Positions 1-12,344 of a DNA stretch of 64,000 bases are shown in pieces. Position 1 is the first letter of the stretch. Each line of letters begins with the position of its first letter. A program made the translations under genes and the position numbers. The notes under the pieces are model-generated. The model was not told the DNA's origin and did not search any database. It was given only the letters and a program-made list of their open reading frames with translations. The stretch comes from Agaricus subrufescens (lineage: Eukaryota; Basidiomycota; Agaricomycetes; Agaricales; Agaricaceae): assembly GCA_029945375.1 (NCBI GenBank), contig CM057062.1:2433564-2497563 (forward strand), read 5' to 3'.

Positions 1-99
1 ATGAAAAACATAATAACATTCCGACCATTGCAAAAGTAGATACCATAATATTTTAGACTAGTAGCCTGACACGTCGAATATAATTGTCGACAACACAAA

Positions 100-2698
100 T
101 CAAACGTCAAACGCAGAACTACGCCATCCAGATTGCAGTTTCTCTTCCTCAGTCTTCTGTTCTACGCTCCTCCTGAAGCTCAAGTACTGTCTCTTCCCAT
201 CCTTCAGCATATCCTTGGCCTCTCGTCGTGCTCCAGCAACATATTCCCTGACGCCATCTCCATTTTCTACAACGCCCGCCGGAATGCCCAAGTCCTCACT
301 GGCCCGCTCCAAGCGTTCCCTCAACGGCGACGAACCTGTGCCGAGAGGCCCACGTTTTTCGCCACTCAAAATCTGTGGCTCAGCACCCAGAGCAAACTCG
401 GTTTTACCGGCTTCTTGTCCTTGTTGCGTGTAGAGTTGCTGTTCAACAACAATCCCCGTACCCGTGGCATGGATGCCTAATTCGCCCTTCTCACGACCTT
501 CCCTTCTAAGTCTACCTGCTTCGCTCCAAATGGCAGCCATCAAGGATACACCACCGCCAACTCCAGTATCTTGGAACACCTCCTTCCTCTTCCCAATATC
601 GAACGCGATACCATCCATCCACTCTACAGCTGCTCGAACTTGCTCCGTTAAGGTCCTCTCAAGAGCCTCACGCAATCGTAGAGTCATGATTGGCTTGAAG
701 AATCGGACGAGGATTGAATGGTTACTTTCCTTCACTGCTAAACCGATGTCCTCAGCAATAGTGACCGAAACCCTCTCGATAACGTTGAAGTGCTTCAAAT
801 TCTCGCGGGAATAAGGTCCTTTAACTGTCGCCGGGATAAGGCGCAGCTTGAGGTCAAGATCCAGTCCCTTCTCTGGTAGATTGAATTCCATAAGACCAGT
901 GAACTCATTTGGTCCTATCGAACGACGCGTCTTGTCTTTGTACCAGAATGATACGTTATTAAGATCGAGCTGAACGGCTTGGAGGCGGACGTGAGTCAGA
1001 GCACCAACCGCTGTACGAGGCGATCCGGAGGATCCAGCGGGAGCGTTAATGTCAACATCTGTTATGTTGCGAATGTAGATGTGAGAGGGTAAAACGCGGA
1101 ACGAAGATACGTCGATGTTCTCGAGGACAAATTCTATGTCTGAGTCCTTATACTCGATGCTAGCATCGGATTCAGTACCAATAACGATATCACGAGTGAG
1201 CAAGAACTTACCGAGGTATAGGGATGTCTTTCAGACGTTCCATAATGCGTGGAAGATAGTACCTAAAGGCGTCTTGCCAGAACCAGGTCACTTGCTCTAT
1301 GGCAGCCTGCAAACCGCTGTCCGCTTCCGCACTGGAGTCGATCAGGCCCTCACTGATATCGTGGTTGAAGCGGACATGCGCGGATCTGATACGCTGGAGA
1401 TCTTTGTCCTGCTTCATGCCATCTAGAGCTTTCGAAAATCCGTCCTTCACTGACTCGATATTACCCTTCACCTGCTCGTCCTTTTCAAGAAGGGTGTTCC
1501 AACGCTCGCGAAGCTCTTTGAGTTTATCCGTCGCAGCATCGCTACGAGCGTAGCCACTCTCTGCAAAACCACGTCTGATTTCACCTAGGAAATCTTGGAC
1601 ACAATGCTTAAGCTCTTCATCCTTCACGACTGCAGCGACAGCAATACGGAATTTGCGAATCATGGTGTCGAGTGGCACATCTGCGACGCGCTCAATGAAC
1701 GTCTTGAGACAATCAATAGCGTTGGAAACATGTTGTTCCGGAGTAGGATCATCGATGAATGTGCCGAAACTAAAATTGGGATCGGATACGGCTTTCATTC
1801 CTTGGTCAAGGCGTTTTTGGAGGATATCAAAAATCGTATCAAGGGCCTCACGATACTCTGGATCAGATTGAGCACGATCACAGACCTGAAGTCACATATG
1901 TATGAGTAATGCTCTAGAAGAAAAAAACCCAGCCTCACAGAGTAGAACGCATCGTTTATGCGATTGGTCGTCCGCTCAGTCGTATCTTCAACAGCGCCTG
2001 TAACGGCTTTCGAAGCATCAATCACCACCGACCCAGTATCCTTAACCGCATCAACGCCATGCTCCCACTTCAATTTCGCGTCACCTTTTCTCGCTTCCAA
2101 AGCCTCCTTATTCCGTCCTAAAGAATCCCTTTTACCCTCTTGGACATCACGCTCCACATGACGTAATGTCTCTTTCGCTTTACCAGCGTGCGTCTCCACC
2201 AGCTCAGCAGCATCAGCAAGCATAATTCGCATGACAGAGGCAAAATCGCCGAAGATATGTGTACCTTCAGTGGTGACGTTACGATATGCCACCCTGACAA
2301 GGACACGTAGAGAACGTCGGAGAGCATGAATATCCTTGAGAGCTTGCTCTTGATCTTCTTTAGCTTCAGATGTAGCAACCAGGTCGCCCTGTTCAAGATG
2401 CCAAATCGCTTGCTGAAGAATGTTATCATCTAAAAACAACCGCGTTAGCAAATGGGCGGATAAATGTGATAGCGTGAGATATACCATTCTTGTTATCTAA
2501 GAACAGCTTGTATGCCTCGAGAAGGCGCCGTAAGTCATTGGCGAGGACGCGGCCTTGAGAACTAAGCTGCGCCATGGCGAGAGGTTCGATATTAGTGATA
2601 CCGACATTGTTGAGCCAGTCAAGAAATCCCCCGAACTGCTGAGTAGAAGGCAACTTCCCAGCATCGAGAGCAGCGATAATAGACGATGTTTTATCCAT
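100..2698 (-). CDS. HAM1-like fungal protein
   Basis: Four-exon model: 2698-2485, 2429-1939, 1885-1212, 1159-100, giving 812 aa; all introns are 52-55 nt. The start ATG at 2696-2698 (MDKTSSIIAAL) is chosen because the upstream in-frame residues look like leader. Residues 1-300 are helical and charged. The middle and C-terminal part contains RLKDIPIPRIEYKD followed by DIEFVLENIDVSSFRVLP, which I associate with the fungal HAM1-like family (HAM1 N-terminal and C-terminal domains, formerly DUFs). The last ~170 residues are low-complexity and charged. The biochemical role is not established to my knowledge; the fold is thought to resemble lipid-binding tubular proteins, but that is inference. It lies in tandem with the EOS1-like gene, 172 bp away. 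No signal peptide or membrane segment is apparent. Confidence 0.8.
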
Positions 2699-2870
2699 TT
2701 GTTGAAAGGAAAGTGAGAAACAAGATGAGAAAGAGGAGAACTGGTTGGTGACGACTTTTATGTCTGAGGCTGGAAATTGTCTTATGACGCCATAGCCTGT
2801 GACGGAGGGAGCTGCTCCGATCAACACTTAAACGTAATCGCCCCGACGTCATGTTTGACGCTATGACTGC

Positions 2871-4752
2871 CTAACATCCTCCCAGCTCTCTGCGAAGTTC
2901 ACCAGCCCAGGCCATTACGAAATATAACAACCCAGCAGGCAAAACGCATTTAATCGACACTTCCCGCCAATCCCATCTCCGCTTCCTCCGCCACCTATTC
3001 CACTTTTTCCAATAGGTATTTCCCCTGGCCTTTGTCTTCGATCCTGGTGCTTCCGCTTCGGTTCTAGCCTTTTCACGCTCCCTTGGGTCCGTGGAGAGGC
3101 CTAACGATGACGCAGAGTTTGTTGGAAGATTACTGACTACCCATATTTGAACACTACGGCTTGTACAGGTTGTAGTGCCGATGATGGCCCAGACGATCGC
3201 AGGCCTTTTAGCCACCTCGAAAATATTGACTGTAAGTTGAGTGGCCGGCCAACAGATGCCTTGCAGTGCAAGTAAACGGACAAGGGTAGACAAAGGTGGG
3301 TAATAATGTCTCCATCGCGTTAACAAACCAGTTGTCAAAGAAAGACATTGATGCGCAGTGAGGAGTGCCTTAAGAGGATATTATTAATAATATATCGACT
3401 CCGCGATAGTGGGGCTCACCCAGAGAGATGCAATGAAGTAGTCGATTCTGTCTGGTGTTGGCCGCACTGTAGGGGGTACCGAGCAAGGCACGTAGCTATA
3501 CATATGCCATATGCACCACATAAACCCAAAAGACGCTGGTACAATGGCCAACAGTCTTGAAAACTCAAATAAAAGCCATTGCCATGGAAGCGTTGCAAAA
3601 CGTGTCGACCCAGCAGCCGAGAAAGAATTCGATAACCTTGAAGACCGTGAAACGCGTGCAGTGGGTAGGTGTCGTGACTTGAGCGAAATTACCGTCAACA
3701 TAGACACTATACCTTTTCAAAAAGACACTTACAGGTTCGTCCGTTTCCGTTTCCGTCTCACCAGCGCACATCACCCCCGGTGTCGTGCAAATAACCTTTC
3801 CATCCGTCTCCCACTCACTTTCCGTATCACCATCACCTCCTTCACCCTGTCTATAAGATATCGTAGCAAATATTCGATGCCGCAAACTCGTTCCATTGCC
3901 TTGCTTCATTCTCGAAGGTGATGATGGTACGTTGGGGTATGGGCGTCCTCGGGTATGAGAACCTCGCAGACTTGGACGGAGCGAAGCACTCGACAGTGGT
4001 GATGAATGACGATCTGAGTTCACGCGCTTGTTGGATGCAACGGTACTCCGTAATGCATAAGCCAGCTCCTCGCCTTCACTCTCCCTTTCGCGGTGTTCCT
4101 CGTCACTACGCTGGTACCCACTCGACTGCATAGAAGCCCGGTGAGCAGACAAGGGATCTTCCGTAGCATGCAGGGAAGGCGACACCAAAGGTGGAGGTAA
4201 CGACGTATACGGCGGAGGTTCAGATAAAAACCCCGGTGTAACAGTCCTTGAAGCCGAACCAGCAGAATCCCTCGAAGGAGCAGACAACACCGGCGAAGAC
4301 GCGCTCTTCTTCATCCGAAACGGCAACTCATCATCATCTCCATGCGGCTTCAAACCAGAATCAATCATAAAGAAAGACTCTGCCAACTCGTCTCGATGTT
4401 GTGGCGGTTGATAGTGTTGAGCATCCGTTACCGAGTGTGACACCGGTAAACCCACGCGGGTCCTACAACTTCCCCCTACAAGTTGTGTATGAGAAGAACA
4501 CGCCTGGGTGTCGGTGCTACCAGAGACCGAATCCACCGAGTTATGCCTTCTCTTTGGTGAGCGCGAATTACCAGGACTGGTGCTCTCGTCGTTTACGGGG
4601 TTTGAGCTTGCCAGCTTGTTCAATGCTCTTTCTCTCGAATTGATATCCTTGTAACAATTCTCTGTATAGCGCTCAGAGTTCGTCCCACCCGAAGACTGAA
4701 GCGACGCGTGGTTAGCTCGTTTGCGGCTGTGAAAATTACAAGCGTTCGTCAT
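2871..4752 (-). CDS. EOS1: EOS1-like N-glycosylation / ER membrane protein
   Basis: Three exons: 4752-3733, 3677-3420, 3368-2871; introns 55 and 51 nt; 591 aa. The first ~345 residues are Ser/Pro-rich and disordered. Exons 2-3 carry the conserved membrane core: a hydrophobic stretch WLLFEFSRLLAIVPASFGFM, then LVRLLALQGICWPATQLTV and VWAIIGTTTCTSRSVQIWV. The ICWPAT and IGTTTC..R.VQIWV strings are what I recognise as the Eos1 family. Yeast Eos1 is an ER membrane protein linked to N-glycosylation and oxidative-stress tolerance. The protein is longer than yeast Eos1 (~366 aa) because of the N-terminal extension, which is usual in basidiomycetes. A final hydrophobic segment (CVLPAGLLYFVMAWAG) sits near the C-terminus. 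The start codon is the first ATG of a long open frame and could be further downstream. Confidence 0.8.
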
Positions 4753-5733
4753 CAGCCGAATTGCAAAAAAAAGAGGTGATACGACGCCCGTACAAGAGTT
4801 GAAACGTCTTCAGCGGCGGTGTAAGCAACTTGAGTAGAGTAGTCTAGAGTCGAAGGATACCAAGGTGGGAGAAAGGAATCACGTTGTAGTTATATGTTTA
4901 TCCGATCAATTTCCGCACACTGGCAAGGGCCTCCAGGGTCAAAAGTATAGAACCCTGAAAAACCTTATTCTTGTTTCCTTTTTCTCATGCTAATCAATCA
5001 ATCTCTTGGAAAAGGTCCCAGCGCGTTAAAAAAACGGCGGATATACTCGTTATCGTTATCTGATAAAGTATGAATGGACAAAACTTCAAACAGCACACTG
5101 AAGATAGACGATAAGAAGATACGATGAAAACTGTGGGTTACATGTACAGGGTTGTAAGTCGAGTCCTCTTACGCAAGTCATAGTTTCAAGTGAATAACAC
5201 TCACAATCTCACAAACTGAATCCCACTGCGGCGACTTGAGATTAACTCGAAGTTACTATAAAGTTACTATATTTATAAGTCTCGAGATGTCGAGAACGTA
5301 TCTATCCAACAACCCTCGAAGTTCCTCTATATATATATAACAACCGTCGAAATACCCGGGTAACACTATACCTCAGTACCCTAAACTCCTGAGGTTACCC
5401 GTACTTTCCATTTCTCTACAAAAATCGCCTAGCCTCACTGAACTTATCACCACCCCAAATATAACAATTTATCAAGAACCCCCGGTTATAGTTCTCCCGT
5501 ATCCCCGTTATCGGATAGTTCCATTCTAGAATTCAGTAAAGGTCAAACCGAGAGGGTTACCATCAAAGTTCCTGGATTGGTGGGTTCATGATGATCACCC
5601 GACGCCGTGCATACTTAGCTAGACACATAATCACTCAGCTCTACGATTAACAAACGTATATTATCATAACCGAGCAATATGATGAAGCAATTTAATAAGC
5701 AACAAACCAAAAGCATGAAAACGCTCCAAAATC
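4753..5733. other. Intergenic stretch upstream of the EOS1-like gene
   Basis: About 980 bp between the EOS1-like start and the Argonaute 3' end. It is AT-rich with a short TA run near 5325-5340 and should hold the EOS1 promoter and the Argonaute 3' UTR. I see no coding pattern, tRNA or repeat in it. Confidence 0.6.
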
Positions 5734-8700
5734 TCAAATATAAAACATACTATCCCTCATCCTCTGATGAACCTAACCAAAACCATAAGCAAAAATAAAA
5801 GCCCCCATAAAAAAAAGGAGCACTCACCCCATCACCCCAAGCCCTCTGCGCAGCCCTAAACACCTCCTCCTTCTCCTCCTCCCTCCCCCTCCCCTTCCCA
5901 CCCGAACTAACACTCTTCCCATCACCACCACCCCCACCCACCAAAAAATCATTCAAATAACACCTCCCCCTCTCACACGCCAAATCCGCATAATACGCCG
6001 CCGGAATCAAACTCACAGCCTTACTCGCCCTAGCATACAAATAACTAAAATCATGCGTCCCCTTTTGTATTTCATCCGCGCTGAACTGGTTTTCATCGTA
6101 GATGACGGTGTAGTGGGTTGCTTTGACTGAACCTTTGATTCCGTCGTGTGGTTGGAGGTAAAAATCGAAATCGTAGCTGAGGAGAGTTTTGTTAAAGAGG
6201 TTTTTTTTTTTTTTGGGAGGGGAGAGGGATGAACTTACACTGCGGTTATACCTTTATCGACTACCGTCCCGGGACGAGTGTTCCCATTCTGACTAGCATG
6301 TTCAGAATCGGTAGCATAGAACCTAGAGGGGCATTAGCAAACGATCCACAATAATATAGAAACAAAATAAAAACAAAAGACTCACCTCGCATGATGACGT
6401 TTCCCACAAATGATAATCGACAACTTTGGCTGATAACCTTTCCCCCCTGGCGCCTTCATTCTCCCAAAAGCCTTTACAATCTTAGGCGCCTCTTCTCTCA
6501 ACACAACATCAAATTGTCCCTAAAAAACAGTCAGCCAAGCATTTTGTGAAGGACAGTGGGAAAAAGAGAGCGTACTTCAGACACCCCATCCCTAAACACA
6601 AAGACCCTTTCCGGTAAATCTTTCATCTTACTCTGATACGCCAACAACCGTTCACACATCATCTCCATCAAATCCGTCACCATCTAAAAAATAATAATCC
6701 CAAATAATCAGACCCAAGAAGACACGCGAACAAAAAAGTATCAACAAACTCACCTCTTTCGACTCCTTACCATAATCAACCGCCTGAATCCTCATACTAG
6801 CCGGAAACTGCACAAAGAAATTATCCACATTCGCAACAACAGCAGCAATCGACGGCGTCCCATATCGACTTGTAGGTCCAGCATGTGTAACATCAATCCC
6901 CACCATCATAGTCGGTTTTTTCGTCAACCAAGCCAGGTCATCCACCTAGAAAGACGTGTGAGTAACTTTTTTTTTGGCGGTCAAAGTTAAATTGTACGAG
7001 CGTACTTTGTGATTTATTCCACCGAGTTTCACATTCAACTTTAACGCCACGTTCCCGAAATATGTTTCACCTTTCTCCAGTGCTTTACTAACTTGCATGC
7101 AAAGCGTATGAATACCCAATTCCACGTCCCCGATTTTCTAACAAAAAAAAGACCGTCAACACAGAAAGGAAAAGAAGTCAACAGTTCGACAAACCTTGAT
7201 AGCCGGATACACAACCTTATCCACATTATTCAACAAAACCAAAATAAACGAAACATTCCCAGCTCCAGCCAACCCATCCCTAATCATCTTAACACTCCTC
7301 AACCTCCCCACATCATCCTCCCTCGGATCAACCAACCTAATCGATTTCATCCCCGGCATTTTCTGCGGCACTCCAACTCCACATTTCCTCAACTTGACAG
7401 CAAAGTCCTGTACAATCCTATTCGCATCTTCTATCCCGATTCCATTCGGTCCATCTTGAATGGCTAAGACTCCCCAGGTATCGATTCTTGCACCACGCAT
7501 GAAGGGAACGTTGTTGAAATACCATGATGCTTTGTTAACATTCATAATCGGTTTCATTCCGGATATCCTGGGAGGAGCTAATTCTCTAGCGGGTATCACA
7601 GCCATTTCGGGATCAATAGAAATCCCAAATGGTTCTAATGGTGAGTTGTGTTGTTGAGAGAATCCGAGGAAGGGGAACCCGGTTTCCGTTATGGCTTGGG
7701 CATTCTCGTTGGGGGGTTTACAAGCTACGTTTATCATTTTACTGGTTTCGAATGAGGATAGTCTGTCGCGGAATATACATCCCGGAAGGATTTCGCATAG
7801 TTCTGCTGGCATGTAGTTGGGTTTCTGTTTAGTCCCGACATTGATTACGGGGAGATCGGTTGGGTGTTTGAGTTTCTTTTTGTACGCTAAAGAAATTTTT
7901 TGAGAAACGTGTGTAGGAGGACAAGAGAAAACACGCACTCTGTTCAAAGTATTTTTCGACAGTAATTTCCTCGCCGGTGTCTTTTTTGAACCGAGTTTGA
8001 CGGGCGGAGGTGGTCATGATTCGATGTACGCTCTTCTTATATCCAAGATGGGTTGTTTTGATTTTGAGACTTTTGACCAATCGGTCGGGAAGAGTGAGCA
8101 TTCCACCATGGGATTGTATATTGAATTGTATCAACTTGTCGGCGAGGTTTCCTGGAGTGATAAACGCCGCCATGCAAACGTTTCTGATCATAGTTTATCA
8201 ATCTAGAGGTTGAAAGGTAGCGGTATCAAGACTTACACGTTGACCATGAGTTGTTTGTAGGCTGGCCTGACGGACACGGAAAAACCCTGCCAGGCTTCGA
8301 GTTGCGGAGATAATACGTTACGTCGCTCGGGTTCATAGAAATATTTAGAGACGGGACGTCCGACGCGTGTGCCCCGCTTGGACGCCAACTTGCCACTGAT
8401 CAAGTTCAAGGCGGTGGTCAATGGTTGGATGTCGAGATTCTTGGCTTGCAGTTTGCCATCCAGATAACTTTACCCAGCGAATGAGATATAGATAATTAAT
8501 TACAAGAAAGAAAAAGGGCGCACTCGTTCAACGCTGACAGCTCGTGTTCTTTGACATATTCAAGTTCAATCCGATATTCGGCGGCACCAGCCTCAGGCCC
8601 CTTCTTATGATCATCAAAGTACTTGATATCAAAAGCCGAAGGCTGAGGAAGTGGTTTCGCTGAATACAACTTTGCACTCCTATCATGCGCGATATAAGAA

Positions 8701-9200
8701 TTATGCCGAACAAAATTGGGGTGAAGTTCCAAAAGTTCAAATAACCGAATCTTCATCGCATTCGGAAGTTTCCCTTTCGGACCGGATATGTTGACATTGT
8801 ATTCATAAAATTTTTGGCCTTTCTTTATTTTGACAGCAAAAAAGTTGGCACGGAGTTTGATTGGGGTGCCGAGGGTGCCAAAGCCGGGGCGGACGGGACG
8901 TTCTGGGGTGTTGCGGAGGGGTGAGAAGGACGAGATGAGGGCGTTGAGATTCTGGTCAGAGAGATGGGGTTGGACTGTGGCAGGAGAGCCGCCTCTGAAG
9001 ATGACAGCCTGTCTGGGGCCACCGCGCCCGCCACGGGGCGTGTAGCCACCACCACCACCGCCACCACGGTGACCCGATGGGGTGCCGCTGCTCGCGCCTC
9101 GAAAGGGTGGGCCTCCGCCTCGAGCAGGTGCATTGCCTCTGGCAGGCGGCCCACCTGCTCGAAATGGACCACCCCTGCCGCCTCTGTTGTTGCCGCTCAT
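5734..9200 (-). CDS. Argonaute (QDE-2/AGO-like), RNA silencing effector
   Basis: Eleven exons: 9200-8524, 8467-8237, 8183-7939, 7886-7195, 7137-7006, 6945-6754, 6683-6576, 6519-6386, 6322-6239, 6176-5828, 5772-5734. The frame is intact and gives 960 aa. Residues 1-75 are an RGG-rich tail. The N domain follows, then linker and PAZ (including LMVNVNVCMAAF at the linker/PAZ border), MID and PIWI. PIWI shows D677 (VGIDVTHAG), glutamate finger E723 (KESKEMVTDL), D755 (VFRDGVSE) and D896 (AAYYADLACERGR). This is a DEDD slicer tetrad, with Asp where animal AGO2 has His, as in other fungal Argonautes. The canonical C-terminus RMRDSMFYI is encoded by a 39-nt last exon. It should bind small RNAs and cleave target RNA. 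It is divergent with the PTC7-like gene, sharing 196 bp. Confidence 0.97.
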
Positions 9201-9396
9201 GACTGGTAAGGGGGACTGGAATTTGAAACTGTGCTGTGCTGTGGATGCGCAGAAGACGCGTGTTGCGCGGTTTATGACTCGCCATCATGTGATCGCGCGG
9301 CCATCGCCGATGGGAGTACCGTACTACCGTTCCGGCTGCCGGCACGCGGGAGCAGATGGCACGTGACGACGCGGAAATGGCCGGCAGGGTGCAGAA
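9201..9396. promoter_or_regulatory. Divergent promoter, Argonaute / PTC7-like
   Basis: Only 196 bp separate the two start codons, so both core promoters and 5' UTRs must fit here. The segment is GC-richer than its surroundings and has no obvious TATA box on either strand. Confidence 0.6.
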
Positions 9397-11528
9397 ATGA
9401 GCGAGGGTTGTGCACTGACGCCGACGATGAAGACGCTGTGCACGGTCCTGCCGCGGGTGCGCTCGAACAGCCTCTCGTCGCCGCGCAAGTACTCCAGCGC
9501 GCCCGCCCTCGCCCTCTTCGACTCGCCCGCCCCCCCGCCGTCCCGCCCCACCCTCTCTCCCAACCGGCTCTCCATCGAGGGCAAGCCCGCCGAGGCCCAG
9601 AACTCGCAGCACAACTCGCACTCGCACCCGCCCTTCTCGCTCGCCCTCGCCCAGCCCCAGTCCTCGTCGTCCTCCCAGACCTTCTGCAACTCGAGCCCCC
9701 AGGGCCACTCCCTCTTCCCCTACTCCTCGCTCGCCCACTCCCCGTACCCGCTTCCCCCCTCTTCCCACCCATCGCAGGACGAACACCACCACCCCAGGCC
9801 CAAGCGCCAACGCCTCCGCTACCAGCTGAATGTCGGTGCCTATGGCATCCCAAAGCGCTGCAGACCTGTTCCATCCAGGCGCCATCCCTCCAATCCCCCG
9901 GCTTCAGCTGACCCACTCCCCCTCGCCGTCCAGGTTGGCGAAGATGCTTACTTTGTCAGGGACAATGCCATGGGCGTAGCAGATGGTGTCGGCGGCTGGG
10001 CAAAGGCCCATCCAAGGCCCTCATCCACCACGCCCTCCGCTTTATTTGCACGCAGACTTATGCATTACTGCTCCGCCGAAGTAGGATCGGTATCATCCCC
10101 TCCCCCCTCCCCGCCTGCGCCGAATTCACCCCCAAAGTACCAGTCTCCGCTTCCGCCCTCCCGCCCACATTTTTCTTTCACCCACCATCTCAGACCCAGA
10201 CCCGGCCCCTCCCCCTCATCGTGGCCATGGTCCGCTTCACCCATGTCCTCTTCACTACCATCATCATGGTCCCTTCACGACGTCTTTTCCACGCCCCCCA
10301 ATAAATCACCTCAACCGGATCATGGCCCTTCATCCAATTTACACTCTAGCTCTGTCCAAGACTTGGAGCAGGATCTCGAAGATTCGCTAGAAGAGCTCAG
10401 CGAGGGTATCGATGTCTTGCAGATTCTCGAACGAGCCTACGACAAGACCCTCAAAGCACATGTGATCGCTTCTGATTCATCACCACCTCTACCCGATCCT
10501 GCGACATCAACTTCTTCATCAACTCAGGGCGAGCCCCATAGCCGACCTCTACTCGAGGGATCGTCGACTGCTCTCCTTGCTGTACTAGATCATCCCCCCC
10601 GTCAATGTCAAAATTCATCAATAACAACGCCACTGCCCTCTAACACCGCCGCATATCCACCAACCATCATCACTTCATCTTCTTCGGCAAACTCGGAATC
10701 GGCTCAAACCCCGTCCAAAGCCAAGACGACCAGCTCTACTACCGCTACCGCAACGAGTAAAGTGGAATGCGAGTTGGTCGAAGAATCCGAGGGGACGGGA
10801 GAATACGATGCCGTTATCAAAATTGCTCATGTCGGAGATTGTATGGGTATGTTGGTCAGGGGTGAGGATATCGTTTGGAGATCCGAAGAAATGTGGTGGG
10901 AAGTAAGTAATAATATTCTTCAAAGTTCTAGAATTGTACTCAAATCTATGCGCGATAGTTTAATACCCCGGTACAACTTGGACCCACAACGTCGACGAGT
11001 GTAACACCGAGAAATTCTGCGTCGATTATCACACTTCCAGTCAAGGCGAATGATATTTTGATTTTGGCGAGTGATGGATTGAGTGATAATTTGTGGGATG
11101 AGGATGTCTTGGATGAGGTTGTCAGGTTTAAAAAGACGTTTTTGGATGATGAGGGTGTGCCATCCAAGGCAAACGAATCGGTAGAAGAGGAAGATTCTGG
11201 ATATTCATCTGAATCGTCGAGTTGTTCTACACTGCGAGATGAAACTGCTACAAAGGCGAATGCTACGTCTACACCTACAACGCCAGCGGCGGCGACGACG
11301 ACGTTGAAGAGGAAATCATTAGCTGGGATGCTTTCTGAGGCGTTGTGTTCAAGAGCTAAACGTGTTAGCGAACGTCGTGGTTCCGCGATTTTTGTACGTG
11401 ATGGAGAGGAGGAGGAAGATGAGATACCGTTTGCGAGGAGAGCTAGGGAGGTGGGGAAGAGGTTTTGTGGAGGGAAGAATGATGATATTTCGGTTGTGGT
11501 TGCTGTTATTTCTCCGAGAGGGGAGTGA
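9397..11528 (+). CDS. PTC7: PTC7-like PP2C-family protein phosphatase
   Basis: Two exons: 9397-10902 and 10959-11528 (56-nt intron), 691 aa. The first ~145 residues are Ser/Pro-rich. The PP2C core begins with GEDAYFVRDNAMGVADGVGGW (metal-binding DGVGGW motif). After a long Pro/Ser insertion come IAHVGDCMGMLVRGEDIVWRS and EEMWWEFNTPVQLGP, then DILILASDGLSDNLWDEDVL and GKNDDISVVVAVI at the C-terminus, all typical of the Ptc7/azurin-type branch. Yeast Ptc7 is mitochondrial and dephosphorylates Coq7 in ubiquinone synthesis; that role here is inference. Two low-complexity inserts (roughly residues 225-420, and within exon 2) make it about twice the yeast length. Fragments similar to its exon 2 recur at 17.05 and 18.3 kb. 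Confidence 0.9.
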
Positions 11529-11924
11529 GTGAGTGAAGATATAAGCTGGTTGGTTTTGGTTTTTTTGTAGCATGAAAAACACACGACACTTTTTGTGTTG
11601 CTGTGACACCCTCGACTCAATTTGTAGATAGTTGTATGTATGTATGTTATGTACATTTGTTGGTTTTTTTTTTTTACTTACACTTTTACTTACACTCTGG
11701 AGATATGGAGTTGAATTAAATCTTGTTGTAGATATACAAACCCAGTTGGGATGAGCTTGGTATTGATTGAAACGTGGCGTGGACTGTATCTGTCAAACTG
11801 TTCAGAAAATTAATTTAACCAAATTTTGGGACAGGTTGTGAAGTGATCTCGTTTGTGGCGTCAGGGGGTGGGTGCCTGTCATTTCTCGAAAAGGGCAGTA
11901 TAAGGGCGCGGTTGGTTGGTTGAC

Positions 11925-12133
11925 GACTTGGATTTGTTAACAGTCAAATTCTAGATATTGAGGTCATATCGGTTGTGGTCAGATACGAGGACGGGTATAA
12001 TCGTTAGTAGGAGGGAGGGAAGAAGAGTCCTTACGTGGGGAGCCGGGGCTAGTGAGAGCCTTCACGTTCCCAAGAGTGGATTCGCCAAAGCGGGACGTTA
12101 AGGAGTGTGCCTCAGGAATGCCAACGCGGACCC
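11925..12133. repeat. Tandem duplication, copy 1 (~210 bp)
   Basis: Starts at gacttggatttgttaacag and shares long blocks with 12144-12344, such as tacgaggacgggtataatcg and gcgggacgttaaggagtgtg. The copies are 211-219 bp apart, with scattered substitutions and small indels. There is no coding pattern. Confidence 0.9.
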
Positions 12134-12143
12134 TCGATTATCC

Positions 12144-12344
12144 GACTTGAATTTTTTAACAATCAAGGATAATAAAGTGGTATCGGCTGTGGTCGGATAC
12201 GAGGACGGGTATAATCGTTAGGAGGGAGGGAAGGAGAGTCATTACGTGGGGAGTCGGGGCTAATGGGAGTCCCCAGGTCCCCGAGAGTGGATCCGCCACA
12301 GCGGGACGTTAAGGAGTGTGCCTCAGGAGCGCCAATGCGGACCC
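12144..12344. repeat. Tandem duplication, copy 2
   Basis: Second copy of the 11925-12133 unit, in direct orientation and separated by only ~10 bp. By eye roughly 80 percent or more of positions agree. It is slightly shorter because of small deletions. Confidence 0.9.

Noticed and set aside
9231..9911. 226-residue plus frame and two long minus frames over the PTC7 5' end
   Set aside because: Shadows of the GC-rich PTC7 N-terminus; they are Arg/Ala/Pro repeats without family features.
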